64,000 bases of DNA from Enhygromyxa salina (GTDB lineage Bacteria; Myxococcota_A; Polyangia; Nannocystales; Nannocystaceae): contig NZ_PVNK01000269.1 in the NCBI RefSeq assembly GCF_002994615.1, positions 17,311 through 81,310 of the forward strand. The letters are read 5' to 3'. A program made the translations under genes and the position numbers. Shown in pieces: positions 6,920 to 18,383 of the stretch (the stretch's first letter is position 1; each line of letters starts with the position of its first letter). The notes beneath the pieces were generated by a model. The model was not told the origin of the DNA, did no database searches, and was given only the letters and a program-made list of their open reading frames with translations.

Positions 6920-7930
6920 TCAGCCCGGGCACGGCGGCGTCGCGGCGACGAGCACCTGCCGAGCCGCGTCGAGGGTTTGCAGCCGCTTGATCACCTCGAA
7001 CCATCGGCCCAGATCCCCCCGCAACATCCCGCCCATCCGCAGCCACTGCTTGAGCCGCCCGAGCGCTCGGTGCTCGCTCGCGCCGTCCTCGAGCAGCTGG
7101 CCAACGTAGGCCAAGAGCAGCGCCCGCATGTCTTCGGTGCTCAGCGCCCGGGTCCGCCAGCCGCGGGCCTGGGCGAACAGCTCTGGCCGGCCCATCGCCC
7201 CGCGCCCGATCATGAACGCCGAGCACCCGCTGAGCTCGGCGCAGCGCCGGAGCGCGTCGAGGTCGAAGAGGTCGCCGTTGGCGACGACCGGCATCGCCAC
7301 GGCCTCGCGCGCGCGGCCGATCGCGCGCCAGTCGACCGGCGGCTTGTACAGCTGCTTGCGCGTGCGCCCGTGGATCGTCAGCCAGCTCGCGCCGCCCTGC
7401 TCGGCGGCCCTGGCGATGTCGACCATGGCCGCGGCGTCGTCCCAGCCGACGCGAACCTTGACCGTGACCGGGATCGCCTCGGGGACTACGGCCCGGACCG
7501 CGCGCGTGACCGCCTCCACGCGGCGCGGCTGCTTGAGCAAGCTCGCGCCGCCGTCGGAGTTGTTGACGGTCTTGGCCGGACACCCAAAATTGAGATCGAT
7601 GCCCGGGGCCCCGAGCCTGGCCGCGACGAGGGCTGCGTCGGCCATCCAGCGCGGCTCACCGCCGAGCAGCTGGACGAACACGGGCACACCCGCGCGGGTC
7701 TGCCCGCCGTGGTCGAGCTCCGGACAGTGACGGAGGAACACGGCCTCGGGCACCGGCTGATGGATCACCCGGACGAACTCCGACACGCACAGGCTGATGC
7801 CCGAGCGCCCGCCAAACAGCGCGCTGAGGACCTCGCGGTAGCTGCCGTCCGTGACCCCGTCCATCGGCGCGAGCGCGACGAACAAGCCCGGCGCGTCGGG
7901 CCGCTGTGCGACCCTTTCGGCCTCGCTCAC
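6920..7930 (-). CDS. tRNA-dihydrouridine synthase (Dus family)
   Basis: A 336-residue flavoenzyme that reduces uridine in the tRNA D-loop. N-terminal A-P-M-D-G-V-T-D binds FMN. G-I-D-L-N-F-G-C-P-A-K-T-V-N holds the catalytic Cys, and V-T-V-K-V-R-V-G-W, L-T-I-H-G-R-T-R-K-Q, V-V-A-N-G-D-L-F and M-I-G-R-G-A-M-G-R-P are all intact. The order and length are closest to the DusC-like group, but I would not assign the target position from sequence alone. The start is a GTG at 7930. An AT-rich palindrome sits about 30 bp upstream and may be an operator. Confidence 0.9.
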   Translation of the reverse strand: MSEAERVAQRPDAPGLFVALAPMDGVTDGSYREVLSALFGGRSGISLCVSEFVRVIHQPVPEAVFLRHCPELDHGGQTRAGVPVFVQLLGGEPRWMADAALVAARLGAPGIDLNFGCPAKTVNNSDGGASLLKQPRRVEAVTRAVRAVVPEAIPVTVKVRVGWDDAAAMVDIARAAEQGGASWLTIHGRTRKQLYKPPVDWRAIGRAREAVAMPVVANGDLFDLDALRRCAELSGCSAFMIGRGAMGRPELFAQARGWRTRALSTEDMRALLLAYVGQLLEDGASEHRALGRLKQWLRMGGMLRGDLGRWFEVIKRLQTLDAARQVLVAATPPCPG

Positions 7931-7957
7931 AATTTTAAATGCCCTGATTAAACCCAG

Positions 7958-7972
7958 ATAAACGACGTTTAT
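7958..7972. promoter_or_regulatory. 15-bp AT-rich palindrome upstream of the Dus gene
   Basis: ATAAACG-A-CGTTTAT is a perfect inverted repeat of 7-bp arms with one central base, in a locally AT-rich patch (7931-7985) of otherwise GC-rich DNA. It lies between two minus-strand genes, 28 bp before the Dus start. The form suggests a repressor or activator site; no regulator is identified. Confidence 0.3.
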
Positions 7973-7988
7973 TCAGGTGATCGTGAAA

Positions 7989-8300
7989 TCAGGACCCACC
8001 CGCGACGTCGAGGTTGAGATCGAGCTGCGCGTCGAGGGCTGGCGACCAGGAGATCAGCACGAACTCGTAGGTTCGGGTCTCGCCCCCTTGCCCGCTCTGG
8101 CTCGGCTTGCGGACCTTGCGACAGACGAAGCCGTGGGGGGTCAGCCGCCGGGCCTGGATCAGGCGCCAGATCGAGAGCTCGACCGCCTGCTCCGACGCGC
8201 CGTCGCCGACGAGGCGGTCGACGATCTTGCCCATGGTCACGCCTGCGTCGCCGTGGGTTTCGACGAGGGCGAGGACCGCGTCCTGGAGCTGATCGGTCAT
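7989..8300 (-). CDS. small winged-helix-like hypothetical protein
   Basis: A 103-residue protein starting at ATG 8300. The first 70 residues look like a winged helix: a helix (Q-D-A-V-L-A-L-V-E-T-H-G), a turn (G-V-T-M-G-K-I-V-D-R-L), a recognition-like helix (Q-A-V-E-L-S-I-W-R-L-I-Q-A), then a basic wing (T-P-H-G-F-V-C-R-K-V-R-K). The C-terminus is hydrophobic (Y-E-F-V-L-I-S-W). I do not recognise the family. The fold guess comes from helix spacing only. It lies 58 bp upstream of the Dus gene on the same strand and may share its transcription. Confidence 0.6.
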   Translation of the reverse strand: MTDQLQDAVLALVETHGDAGVTMGKIVDRLVGDGASEQAVELSIWRLIQARRLTPHGFVCRKVRKPSQSGQGGETRTYEFVLISWSPALDAQLDLNLDVAGGS

Positions 8301-8414
8301 GGGCCGCCGAGCATGGATCGCAGGACCGACGCTGACAAGGGCCAGCGCCGGGTGTCGCCGAGGCTCCCGCGGGCGTCGCTCAGGCCCGGTCTCCTGCTCG
8401 GACCGTCGGGGCGC

Positions 8415-8420
8415 TACCAT
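8415..8420 (+). promoter_or_regulatory. -10 box TACCAT, 6 bp before the start codon
   Basis: TACCAT ends 6 bp before ATG 8427; it is the shortest spacing of the series. Confidence 0.45.
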
Positions 8421-8426
8421 GCCGCG

Positions 8427-9173
8427 ATGCGTCCCCGACTCGGTCCGACCCTGGGCGTCCTGATCGCGTCGCTGGCTTGCGCGCCGAGCCCCGCGACGAG
8501 CGTGGAGCCGACCGCAGCGGGCGCGGGGGTCGAGGCCAGCGCGAGTCCCGAGCGACGCAGCGTCCGGCCCGGGGTCAACGATCGCTACTTCGAAGACGGC
8601 GCGGTCGAGCGTTGGACCGACACGCTCGAGCGCGAGCGTCGCGAGGTCATCGCCTTGCGTGACCCGATCGTCGCCGCGCTCGAGCTCGAGCCGGGCATGG
8701 TCGTCGCGGACATCGGCGCGGGCACGGGGGCGTTCATGTCGGCGCTCAGCGCCGGCGTGGGCGAGACGGGCACGGTCTACGCGGTCGACATCGTCCCGGC
8801 CTTTCTCGACCACCTCCGCGCCCGGGCCGAGACCGAGGGCCTGACCAAGGTCGAGGTCGTCGAGGCCACGCCGACCGCCGTCGGCCTCGCCGACGCCTCC
8901 GTCGACCTGATGTTCATGTGCGACGTCTACCACCACATCGAGTACCCCTCGGTCTACGTGCGCAGCCTCTACGAGGCCCTGCGACCCGAGGGGCGCCTGA
9001 TCATCGTCGAGTTCGACCGGATCCCCGGCGAGACCTCGGCGAAGATGATGAAGCACGTGCGTCAGGATCAGGCCACCCTCGTCGCCGAGGTCACGGCCGA
9101 GGGCTTCGTGCTCGAGCGCGAGATCGAGGACGTGCCCTTCGACGAGAACTACATGCTCGTGTTCCGCAAGTGA
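8427..9173 (+). CDS. class I SAM-dependent methyltransferase with an N-terminal export signal
   Basis: A 248-residue protein. Residues 1-19 look like a signal peptide with a lipobox-like L-A-C, followed by a 30-residue Ala/Ser/Glu linker. The rest is a Rossmann methyltransferase: V-V-A-D-I-G-A-G-T-G-A-F (SAM-binding motif I), Y-A-V-D-I-V (motif II), D-L-M-F-M-C-D-V-Y-H-H-I (motif IV) and G-R-L-I-I-V-E-F (motif VI). Export of a SAM-dependent enzyme is puzzling because SAM is not known in the periplasm, though homologues with signal peptides do exist in Gram-negative bacteria. Substrate unknown. Confidence 0.82.
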   Translation: MRPRLGPTLGVLIASLACAPSPATSVEPTAAGAGVEASASPERRSVRPGVNDRYFEDGAVERWTDTLERERREVIALRDPIVAALELEPGMVVADIGAGTGAFMSALSAGVGETGTVYAVDIVPAFLDHLRARAETEGLTKVEVVEATPTAVGLADASVDLMFMCDVYHHIEYPSVYVRSLYEALRPEGRLIIVEFDRIPGETSAKMMKHVRQDQATLVAEVTAEGFVLEREIEDVPFDENYMLVFRK

Positions 9174-9182
9174 GCCAAGGTC

Positions 9183-10100
9183 TCACTGCTTCGCCGCTTC
9201 GATGTCCGCGAGGCAGGCGTCGTCGAACTCGATCGGCGGCTCGTTGGCCAGGAGCCGGTCGACCAGCGAGTCGAGGGCGTCGGTGCTCGTGTACGCCCAG
9301 TACATGACGCAGTCCGAGTTCTCGTCGTGATCGCCGTGCTCGGGCACGGGATCTTTGTGGTCCATGACCATCGGCAGCCCGTTGTCGACGAGCCCGATGA
9401 CGTGGCCGAACTCGTGCGACCAGATCAGGTACTCGGTGTCGCGGCACAGCTGGTCTTGCAGCGGCCCGAGGACCGCGTTCGCGCAGCTGGTTTGAATCGT
9501 GTCTTTGAACATCATGATGGTCGTGCCCCAGGCGTAGCCGAGGATCGCGCCAGACATCTCGTCGTCCTCCGCGGCGTGACCATCGACGAACATGACGTGG
9601 ACCTTGATCGCGTCATCAGCGATCTCGAGGGTGCGGTATTCCTGGGCCGCCGCGACCCGATCGCTGCTCGTCCACGCGCCCTCACCCTTGGCGGTGATGA
9701 CCTCGTCCATGACGAGTTCGATGCCCCCGGGCTTGTCGAGCAGGGTCGAGAACAGCGCGAGGATGTCGTCGGCGACCTCGGGCTGCGGCTCGAAGCCCGG
9801 CGTCCAGTCGAGCTCGATGACCAAGCGGGGGTAGGGGTCGCTGCGGATCAGCTTGGCCCACTGCGGGAGCTCTTCACCGGTGTCGCTCCCCCCGTCGTTG
9901 GTGCCCTCGCCCGCGCCCTCGGAGCCGCCCTCGGTGCCCGCGTCGGGGTCGCCGTCGGCGGAGGAGGTGCCGGCCTCCGCGTCGGCGCCGGAGCTCCCGC
10001 TCGACTCGTCGGTCGCGCTGCTCGCTCCGTCTGCCTCGCCCTCGTTCGCGCAGGCGATCGTGGTGAACGCTGCGAGGGCCATGGCAAGTGAGCGATGCAT
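9183..10100 (-). CDS. putative metzincin-like zinc metalloprotease lipoprotein
   Basis: A 305-residue predicted lipoprotein: short signal ending T-T-I-A-C, then a linker rich in Ser, Gly, Glu and Asp (residues 19-75) of the kind common in Nannocystaceae, then a folded domain. The domain holds S-H-E-F-G-H-V-I-G-L-V-D, an H-E-x-x-H-x-x-G zinc motif, and D-C-V-M-Y-W about 30 residues later, which could be the Met-turn of a metzincin. I infer a cell-surface or periplasmic peptidase. The exact family is not recognised. The gene is convergent with the methyltransferase, 9 bp away. Confidence 0.7.
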   Translation of the reverse strand: MHRSLAMALAAFTTIACANEGEADGASSATDESSGSSGADAEAGTSSADGDPDAGTEGGSEGAGEGTNDGGSDTGEELPQWAKLIRSDPYPRLVIELDWTPGFEPQPEVADDILALFSTLLDKPGGIELVMDEVITAKGEGAWTSSDRVAAAQEYRTLEIADDAIKVHVMFVDGHAAEDDEMSGAILGYAWGTTIMMFKDTIQTSCANAVLGPLQDQLCRDTEYLIWSHEFGHVIGLVDNGLPMVMDHKDPVPEHGDHDENSDCVMYWAYTSTDALDSLVDRLLANEPPIEFDDACLADIEAAKQ

Positions 10101-10107
10101 GGCGACA

Positions 10108-10113
10108 AAGCTA
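10108..10113 (-). promoter_or_regulatory. -10 box TAGCTT, 7 bp before the start codon
   Basis: On the minus strand TAGCTT ends 7 bp before ATG 10100, the same spacing as at the plus-strand short-leader genes. Confidence 0.45.
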
Positions 10114-10199
10114 GCAGGCTGCTGAGAAACCCACCACGACCCAGAGGCATCGAACGCAGCCGAGCGGTGTCGCTTCTTGCCCCAGCTCTGGCTGTCTCG

Positions 10200-11015
10200 C
10201 TACGCGGCCGCCTCGGCCTGGTGGACGACGATCTGGCTGAAGGGGATGTCGATGCCCGCGGCGTTGAGGCGATCGTAGACCGCCTTGCGTGCGGTGTGCT
10301 GCATCGCGCCGAAATGCTCGTTTTCGGCCCACACGCGCACGGCGAAGTCGAGCGAGCTGGCGCCGAGCTCGACGAACACGGCCGCGGGCGCGGGGTCGTC
10401 GAGCACCGTCTCGATCGGGGTGACGGCCTCGAGCAGCATCGCGGAGACCTCGTCGATGTCGCTGCCGTAGGCGACGCCAACGTTGATCACGGCCCGGCGC
10501 TTGCCGAGGATCGTGTAGTTCGTGATCGGGCCTCCGGTGATCGAGCCGTTGGGGATCGTCACGCGGTGGTTGTCGAAGGTCGTGACCGAGGTCGCGAACA
10601 GGCCGATCTCGTTGACGATGCCGGACTTGCCGCCCGCGTCGACGAAGTCACCGATCGTGAACGGCCGGAACAAGAGCAGCATCACGCCGCTGGCGAAGTG
10701 CGCGAGGCTGCCCTGGAGCGCGAGGCCAATCGCGAGACCGGCGGCGCCGAGCAGCGCGACCAGGCTCGTGGTCTCGATCCCGACCTGTGCGAGGGCGACG
10801 ATCAGCGCCGCCGCCAACACCATGTACTGGGTCAGCGCGGCCAAGAAGCGCGCGAGGGCCTCATCGAGCTTGCGCTTGCGCAGAGCGCGAGTGACGAGGC
10901 CATGGGCCGACTTCGAGAGGATCCACCCGACGAGGAAGATGAGCAGGGCGGTGGCCACGGCCACGATCATGCCCATGTAGGGCTGGAGGGCTTCGGGGAC
11001 CGGGAGGTCTTTCAT
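10200..11015 (-). CDS. small-conductance mechanosensitive channel (MscS family)
   Basis: A 271-residue inner-membrane channel that opens under membrane tension. Three hydrophobic segments lie at about 13-32, 60-85 and 90-112. The third is the pore helix, with the Gly/Ala-rich pattern G-A-A-G-L-A-I-G-L-A-L-Q-G-S-L. The beta domain follows: R-P-F-T-I-G-D-F-V, G-I-V-N-E-I-G-L-F-A-T and V-T-I-P-N-G-S-I. Length and order match the minimal MscS type (E. coli MscS 286 residues). The start at ATG 11015 gives a short periplasmic N-terminus. Confidence 0.92.
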   Translation of the reverse strand: MKDLPVPEALQPYMGMIVAVATALLIFLVGWILSKSAHGLVTRALRKRKLDEALARFLAALTQYMVLAAALIVALAQVGIETTSLVALLGAAGLAIGLALQGSLAHFASGVMLLLFRPFTIGDFVDAGGKSGIVNEIGLFATSVTTFDNHRVTIPNGSITGGPITNYTILGKRRAVINVGVAYGSDIDEVSAMLLEAVTPIETVLDDPAPAAVFVELGASSLDFAVRVWAENEHFGAMQHTARKAVYDRLNAAGIDIPFSQIVVHQAEAAA

Positions 11016-11110
11016 GCGCGCGAGGATTGCAGTGAAATTCGCCGGCGCAAGTGCGAGCGGGTCAGTGTGGCTGTCTGGGGCAGCGATTGCGCGGAGCCCG
11101 GTGGCTCCGC

Positions 11111-14977
<3,867 letters not shown>

Positions 14978-15029
14978 GAAGTCCGCGCATGGTAGCTCCC
15001 GCCAACGCGGCGCGCTCGTGGTCACGGTG

Positions 15030-15035
15030 TATGCT
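15030..15035 (+). promoter_or_regulatory. -10 box TATGCT, 7 bp before a GTG start
   Basis: TATGCT ends 7 bp before GTG 15043. The site supports that GTG over the earlier in-frame GTG at 14989, and it overlaps the divergent upstream region of the topoisomerase-helicase gene. Confidence 0.45.
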
Positions 15036-15042
15036 GGGCTTT

Positions 15043-15609
15043 GTGCCGTGTCGCGCAATCCTTGGGCTCGCGGCCCTGATCACGCTCGCGGCCAGCTGCG
15101 AGACGAAGCCCGGTCCAGGCAGCGACGAGGGCGCTGGCACGGCCGAGACCGCGGAGTGCGAGCCGGCTTCGATCATCGATCACCAGCAGTGGCAGACCGT
15201 CGAGGCCGCCGCAGATCCGCGCGCCGACCACCGCCCCGATCCGGTCGAGTGCGGGATCGCCGGTTGGTACATCGAGAATGACCTGCTCGAGATCGACACC
15301 AACTACTGCAACTACCTCGCGCTGCGCCAGCCGAGCCTGGTTGCGATCGAGGCCGGCCAGACCGTGGGTCTGGGCATGTATCACTTCGATCTCGTCGCCC
15401 CGGAGCCGGCCCTCGCCCACGTGGCGGTCTACGTCGAGGGCCAGCTGCTGTGGGAAGACAGCGTGGAGATCCCCGGCGCCGCCAAGGTCTACCTCGAGGA
15501 GATCGAGTCCCCGTTCCGGATCGGCGTCGGCGATGAGGTTGTGTTCCACCTCCACAACCACGGCCAGAACACCTGGGTGCTGCAAGAGCTGACCCTGGTC
15601 TGTCCCTGA
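15043..15609 (+). CDS. hypothetical lipoprotein
   Basis: A 188-residue predicted lipoprotein: signal V-P-C-R-A-I-L-G-L-A-A-L-I-T-L-A-A-S-C with lipobox A-A-S-C. A short Gly/Glu linker precedes a beta-rich domain with two or three Cys pairs, H-F-D-L-V-A-P-E-P and H-L-H-N-H-G-Q-N-T-W near the C-terminus. The His cluster resembles copper-ascorbate-dependent monooxygenase-associated or DOMON-like proteins, but I cannot assign a family. The start follows from the signal peptide and the -10 box position. Probably monocistronic, divergent from the topoisomerase-RecQ gene. Confidence 0.75.
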   Translation: MPCRAILGLAALITLAASCETKPGPGSDEGAGTAETAECEPASIIDHQQWQTVEAAADPRADHRPDPVECGIAGWYIENDLLEIDTNYCNYLALRQPSLVAIEAGQTVGLGMYHFDLVAPEPALAHVAVYVEGQLLWEDSVEIPGAAKVYLEEIESPFRIGVGDEVVFHLHNHGQNTWVLQELTLVCP

Positions 15610-15734
15610 CTGCCACGCAGGTCCGCGCCCCCCTCATACGCGCCAGGGACGCGAGGCCCGGCGCCTCAAACGGTCAAAAGCGCTGCGACGCGGTCGCTGG
15701 AGCTGCTTTCGTCAGCCCGCTCGGTGTTTGGCGC

Positions 15735-15740
15735 TACAGT
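15735..15740 (+). promoter_or_regulatory. -10 box TACAGT, 7 bp before a TTG start
   Basis: TACAGT ends 7 bp before TTG 15748, which argues for that rare start codon over the in-frame GTG at 15724, since the GTG lies upstream of the box. Confidence 0.45.
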
Positions 15741-15747
15741 CAGCGGG

Positions 15748-16704
15748 TTGAGCCCTGCCAAGGCCACTGTCAAAGGGGGCGAGGTCCTCCAGCTCCCGGG
15801 CGCCGCCGAGCGCAGCTCGCCCGAGCAGGGCGCCGCCGAGCGCCCGACGCTCTATCACTTCCCGACCTCGCTGCCCTCGCAGCAGGTCCGGCTGGTCCTG
15901 GCCGAGAAGGGGGTCGAGTGGCACGGCACGACCGTCAACATCGGCCCGGCCCACGAGAACCTCGAGCCCTGGTACGCCCGGCTCAACTCGCGGATGGTCG
16001 TCCCGACCCTCGAGGTCGAGGGCAGGATCCTGACCGATGTCGTCGAGATCGTCACCCACGTCGACGAGCACTTCGACGGTCCCTCGCTGATCCCCGAAGA
16101 CCCCGACGAGCGCGCCGAGGTCTTGCACTGGGTCGAGGTCCAGGCTCACTTCCCCATGCGCGAGCTCGGCTACGCCCGGACCAAGGGCATGGTTCGGTGG
16201 TTTCAGCGCTGGAGCCTTCGTCAGCAGCGCGGGCGGCTGCGTCGGCTGATCCGCAAGAACCCCGGGCTGCGCAAGGTCTACGAGGCCAGGCGTCGCGAGC
16301 TCGACGCGCTCGATCGCGGCATCCGTCATCGCGTGGCCATGCAAGAGCTCGTCGACGAGGTCGACGTGCTGCTCGACGAGATCGAGGCCACGCTCGAGGA
16401 GCGCGAGTGGCTGGCCGGTCCGCGCTACACCCTGGCCGACGCGATGTGGACCGCGGTGCTCTCGAAGCTCGAGCAGATCGGCTTCGCGCGCTCGCTGTCG
16501 AGCCACCGCCGCCCGCAGATCGCACAGTGGTACGCGCGTCTGCGCGAGCGCCCGAGCTGGCACGCGATGATCCGTCGCCTGAGCGCGTGGCAGGCCCTGC
16601 GCTTCTACGGCCCCGCGGTGGCCAAGACCTTCCTGGTCTTTTGGGTGCTCAAGTGGATGATCGTGATCGGTCTGGGTTGGCTGGTCGCCCACCTGCGCGG
16701 CTAG
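15748..16704 (+). CDS. GDAP1-like glutathione S-transferase with a C-terminal membrane anchor
   Basis: A 318-residue protein. Residues 33-110 are a GST thioredoxin-fold domain (S-L-P-S-Q-Q-V-R-L-V-L-A-E-K-G; E-P-W-Y-A-R-L-N-S; V-P-T-L). A long, charged helical insertion (about 140-200) separates it from the GST C-domain, W-L-A-G-P-R-Y-T-L-A-D-A-M-W. The protein ends in one hydrophobic segment of about 20 residues followed by a short basic tail. This order - GST-N, long alpha loop, GST-C, tail anchor - and the motifs match animal GDAP1, a mitochondrial outer-membrane fission factor, much better than ordinary bacterial GSTs. Enzyme activity and membrane target are unknown. Confidence 0.82.
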   Translation: MSPAKATVKGGEVLQLPGAAERSSPEQGAAERPTLYHFPTSLPSQQVRLVLAEKGVEWHGTTVNIGPAHENLEPWYARLNSRMVVPTLEVEGRILTDVVEIVTHVDEHFDGPSLIPEDPDERAEVLHWVEVQAHFPMRELGYARTKGMVRWFQRWSLRQQRGRLRRLIRKNPGLRKVYEARRRELDALDRGIRHRVAMQELVDEVDVLLDEIEATLEEREWLAGPRYTLADAMWTAVLSKLEQIGFARSLSSHRRPQIAQWYARLRERPSWHAMIRRLSAWQALRFYGPAVAKTFLVFWVLKWMIVIGLGWLVAHLRG

Positions 16705-16837
16705 GTTTGTGCATGTTGCGCATGTTACGCACGTTGCGCGAGCGCGCGACGAAGCGGCTACAGCCCCGTGGTCAAAATTGGGTATATCCTCGCGCGATCG
16801 CTGCGCCGCAGCGCCTACCCCCCGATTCTGTGATCAC

Positions 16838-17215
16838 ATGAAACTCAGCAAGATCTTCACGACCAGCCTCGTCGCTCTTTGCCTCTCGCTCCCGATCGCC
16901 GCCTGCGACGGTGACGACGAGGGCGACGCGGACACCACCGCCGACACCAACAACGACTCGACCAGCGGCGAGGACACCAACGGCGAGGACACCTCCGACG
17001 AAGAGACCGGTCCGAGCGAGGACATCGACTGCTCGGTCTACTGCGTTGGCTACCTGATGGTCTGCGTCGAGAGCGGGATGTCGATGGAGTTCCCGAACAA
17101 CGACGAGTGCTCGGCGGCCTGCGAGATGTGGGACCAAGACGGCACGAACTGCCGCTACCAGCAGGTCATCGACGGCAACTGCGATCAAGCCGGCAACATG
17201 GGCGACGCCTGCTAG
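16838..17215 (+). CDS. small Cys-rich lipoprotein
   Basis: A 125-residue predicted lipoprotein: basic n-region (M-K-L-S-K-I-F), lipobox P-I-A-A-C, an Asp/Glu/Thr/Ser-rich linker (about 24-65), then a compact domain with nine Cys in roughly 60 residues (D-C-S-V-Y-C, V-C, E-C-S-A-A-C, N-C, N-C, A-C at the very end). The Cys spacing suggests a disulphide-stabilised extracellular module. No family is recognised. The start is fixed by the signal peptide. A TATATCCT patch lies about 40 bp upstream, so this gene may have a normal leader. Confidence 0.75.
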   Translation: MKLSKIFTTSLVALCLSLPIAACDGDDEGDADTTADTNNDSTSGEDTNGEDTSDEETGPSEDIDCSVYCVGYLMVCVESGMSMEFPNNDECSAACEMWDQDGTNCRYQQVIDGNCDQAGNMGDAC

Positions 17216-17221
17216 ATCAGC

Positions 17222-17398
17222 CCGCCCCGCGACACGGAGCACTGCGCCAGCCGGCGCGTGCTCTGTGTCGACGGGCATGAGCTCGGCGTCGGCCGCGGCG
17301 CCCAGCTGCTGTGGAACTACATCGAGCTCGAGCTCGAGCTCGGCGGGGACTGCGGGTCCCGCTGGACGCTGGATATCGATCTCGGCATCGCGTTTTGA
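17222..17398 (+). other. open reading remnant without a clear start
   Basis: After the TAG of the preceding gene the same frame stays open for about 58 codons to TGA 17396-17398. It encodes a Cys-containing segment (R-R-V-L-C-V-D-G-H-E-L-G-V; E-L-E-L-E-L-G-G-D-C-G-S-R-W-T-L-D-I-D-L). It reads like the beta-rich end of an extracellular protein. It has no ATG and only a weak internal GTG, so I treat it as a possible gene remnant and not as a gene. Confidence 0.3.
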
Positions 17399-17409
17399 GC
17401 GGACCTTGC

Positions 17410-17415
17410 TAAGGT
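17410..17415 (+). promoter_or_regulatory. -10 box TAAGGT, 7 bp before a GTG start
   Basis: TAAGGT ends 7 bp before GTG 17423; the earlier GTG at 17414 overlaps the box and is therefore unlikely to be the start. Confidence 0.45.
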
Positions 17416-17422
17416 GCCGCGC

Positions 17423-18367
17423 GTGAGCGAGCTGCCCGAGCCTACCCGCGCCAAGATCCGAGACCTCGTCGCCAGCGACCGCGTGGTCCTGTTCATGAAG
17501 GGGACGCGGCGCTCGCCCCAGTGCGGGTTCTCGGCCTCGGTCATCGAGCTGCTCGACGGCTGGATCGACGACTACGAGACCGTCGACGTGCTCGCCGATC
17601 CGGAGATCCGCGAGGGCGTCAAGGTGTTCTCGGACTGGCCTACGATCCCGCAGCTCTACGTTGACGGCGAGTTCGTTGGCGGGGCGGACATCCTCCGCGA
17701 GCTCGAGGGCAGCGGCGAGCTCGGCGAGACCCTCGGCGCCGCGGAGCCCGAGCCGCCGCAGGTGACGATCACCGAGGCCGCCGCAGCCCAGTTCAAGGCC
17801 GCCCTCGCCGGGTCCGACATCGACGAGCGCGACATCTTGCGGCTCACGATCGACGCGCGCTTCCACAACGATCTGAGCGTTGGCCCGAGCCAGCCCGGCG
17901 ACATCGAGGTCGAGAGCGCGGGCGTGCGCCTGGCCTTCGACCGTCGCAGCGCGCGCCGGGCTCGGGGCCTGCGCATCGACTTCATCGACGCCGCCGACGG
18001 CGCTGGCTTCAAGATCGACAACCCCAACGCGCCGCCCGAGGTCAAAGAGCTGTCGGTGACCGAGCTCGCGAGCCGCCTCGAGCAGGCCAAGACCGACGGC
18101 GCCCCGCTCCACCTCTACGACGTCCGGACCGAGCACGAGCGGGCGACCGCGATGATCGAGGGCTCGACCCTGCTCGACGCCGACGTGGCCGAGGCGATCA
18201 CCGAGCTGCCTCGGGACACGCCGCTTTATTTCCACTGCCACCACGGCCACCGCAGCCTCCGGGCCGGGCAGCACTTCATCGCGCAGGGCTTCGTCGAGGT
18301 CTACAACGTGACCGGTGGCATCGACGCCTGGTCGCAGCAGGTCGACGACAAGGTCCCCCGGTACTAG
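17423..18367 (+). CDS. monothiol glutaredoxin - HesB/IscA-like - rhodanese fusion
   Basis: A 314-residue, three-domain protein. Residues 1-105: Grx4-type monothiol glutaredoxin with Q-C34-G-F-S and W-P-T-I-P-Q-L-Y-V-D-G-E-F-V-G-G, the type that carries [2Fe-2S] clusters with glutathione. Residues about 112-215: a HesB/IscA-like domain recognisable by the G-F-K-I-D-N-P-N-A-P end, but with none of the three cluster-binding cysteines. Residues about 220-310: rhodanese with catalytic H-C272-H-H-G-H-R-S. This suggests an Fe-S or persulfide trafficking role in which the middle domain is structural. The TAG stop comes from a 20-bp palindrome shared with the convergent gene. Confidence 0.85.
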   Translation: MSELPEPTRAKIRDLVASDRVVLFMKGTRRSPQCGFSASVIELLDGWIDDYETVDVLADPEIREGVKVFSDWPTIPQLYVDGEFVGGADILRELEGSGELGETLGAAEPEPPQVTITEAAAAQFKAALAGSDIDERDILRLTIDARFHNDLSVGPSQPGDIEVESAGVRLAFDRRSARRARGLRIDFIDAADGAGFKIDNPNAPPEVKELSVTELASRLEQAKTDGAPLHLYDVRTEHERATAMIEGSTLLDADVAEAITELPRDTPLYFHCHHGHRSLRAGQHFIAQGFVEVYNVTGGIDAWSQQVDDKVPRY

Positions 18368-18383
18368 CAGCCCGGGCTGCTAG
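18364..18383. repeat. perfect 20-bp palindrome CTAGCAGCCCGGGCTGCTAG
   Basis: Each arm equals the outer 10 bp of the MITE ends found at 53169 and 59794. The TAG at 18365-18367 stops the glutaredoxin fusion and the complementary TAG at 18382-18380 stops the convergent GMC gene. The hairpin lies exactly between convergent genes and could also terminate transcription in both directions, although there is no T-run. A second identical copy is at 63871. Confidence 0.85.

Noticed and set aside
10111..10126. CTAGCAGGCTGCTGAG, similar to the 20-bp palindrome
   Set aside because: The arms are imperfect and it coincides with the -10 box of the metalloprotease gene; not counted as a third copy.
16709..16837. 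In-frame N-terminal extension of the small Cys-rich lipoprotein to 16709
   Set aside because: The extension would bury the signal peptide; ATG 16838 gives a normal lipoprotein start.
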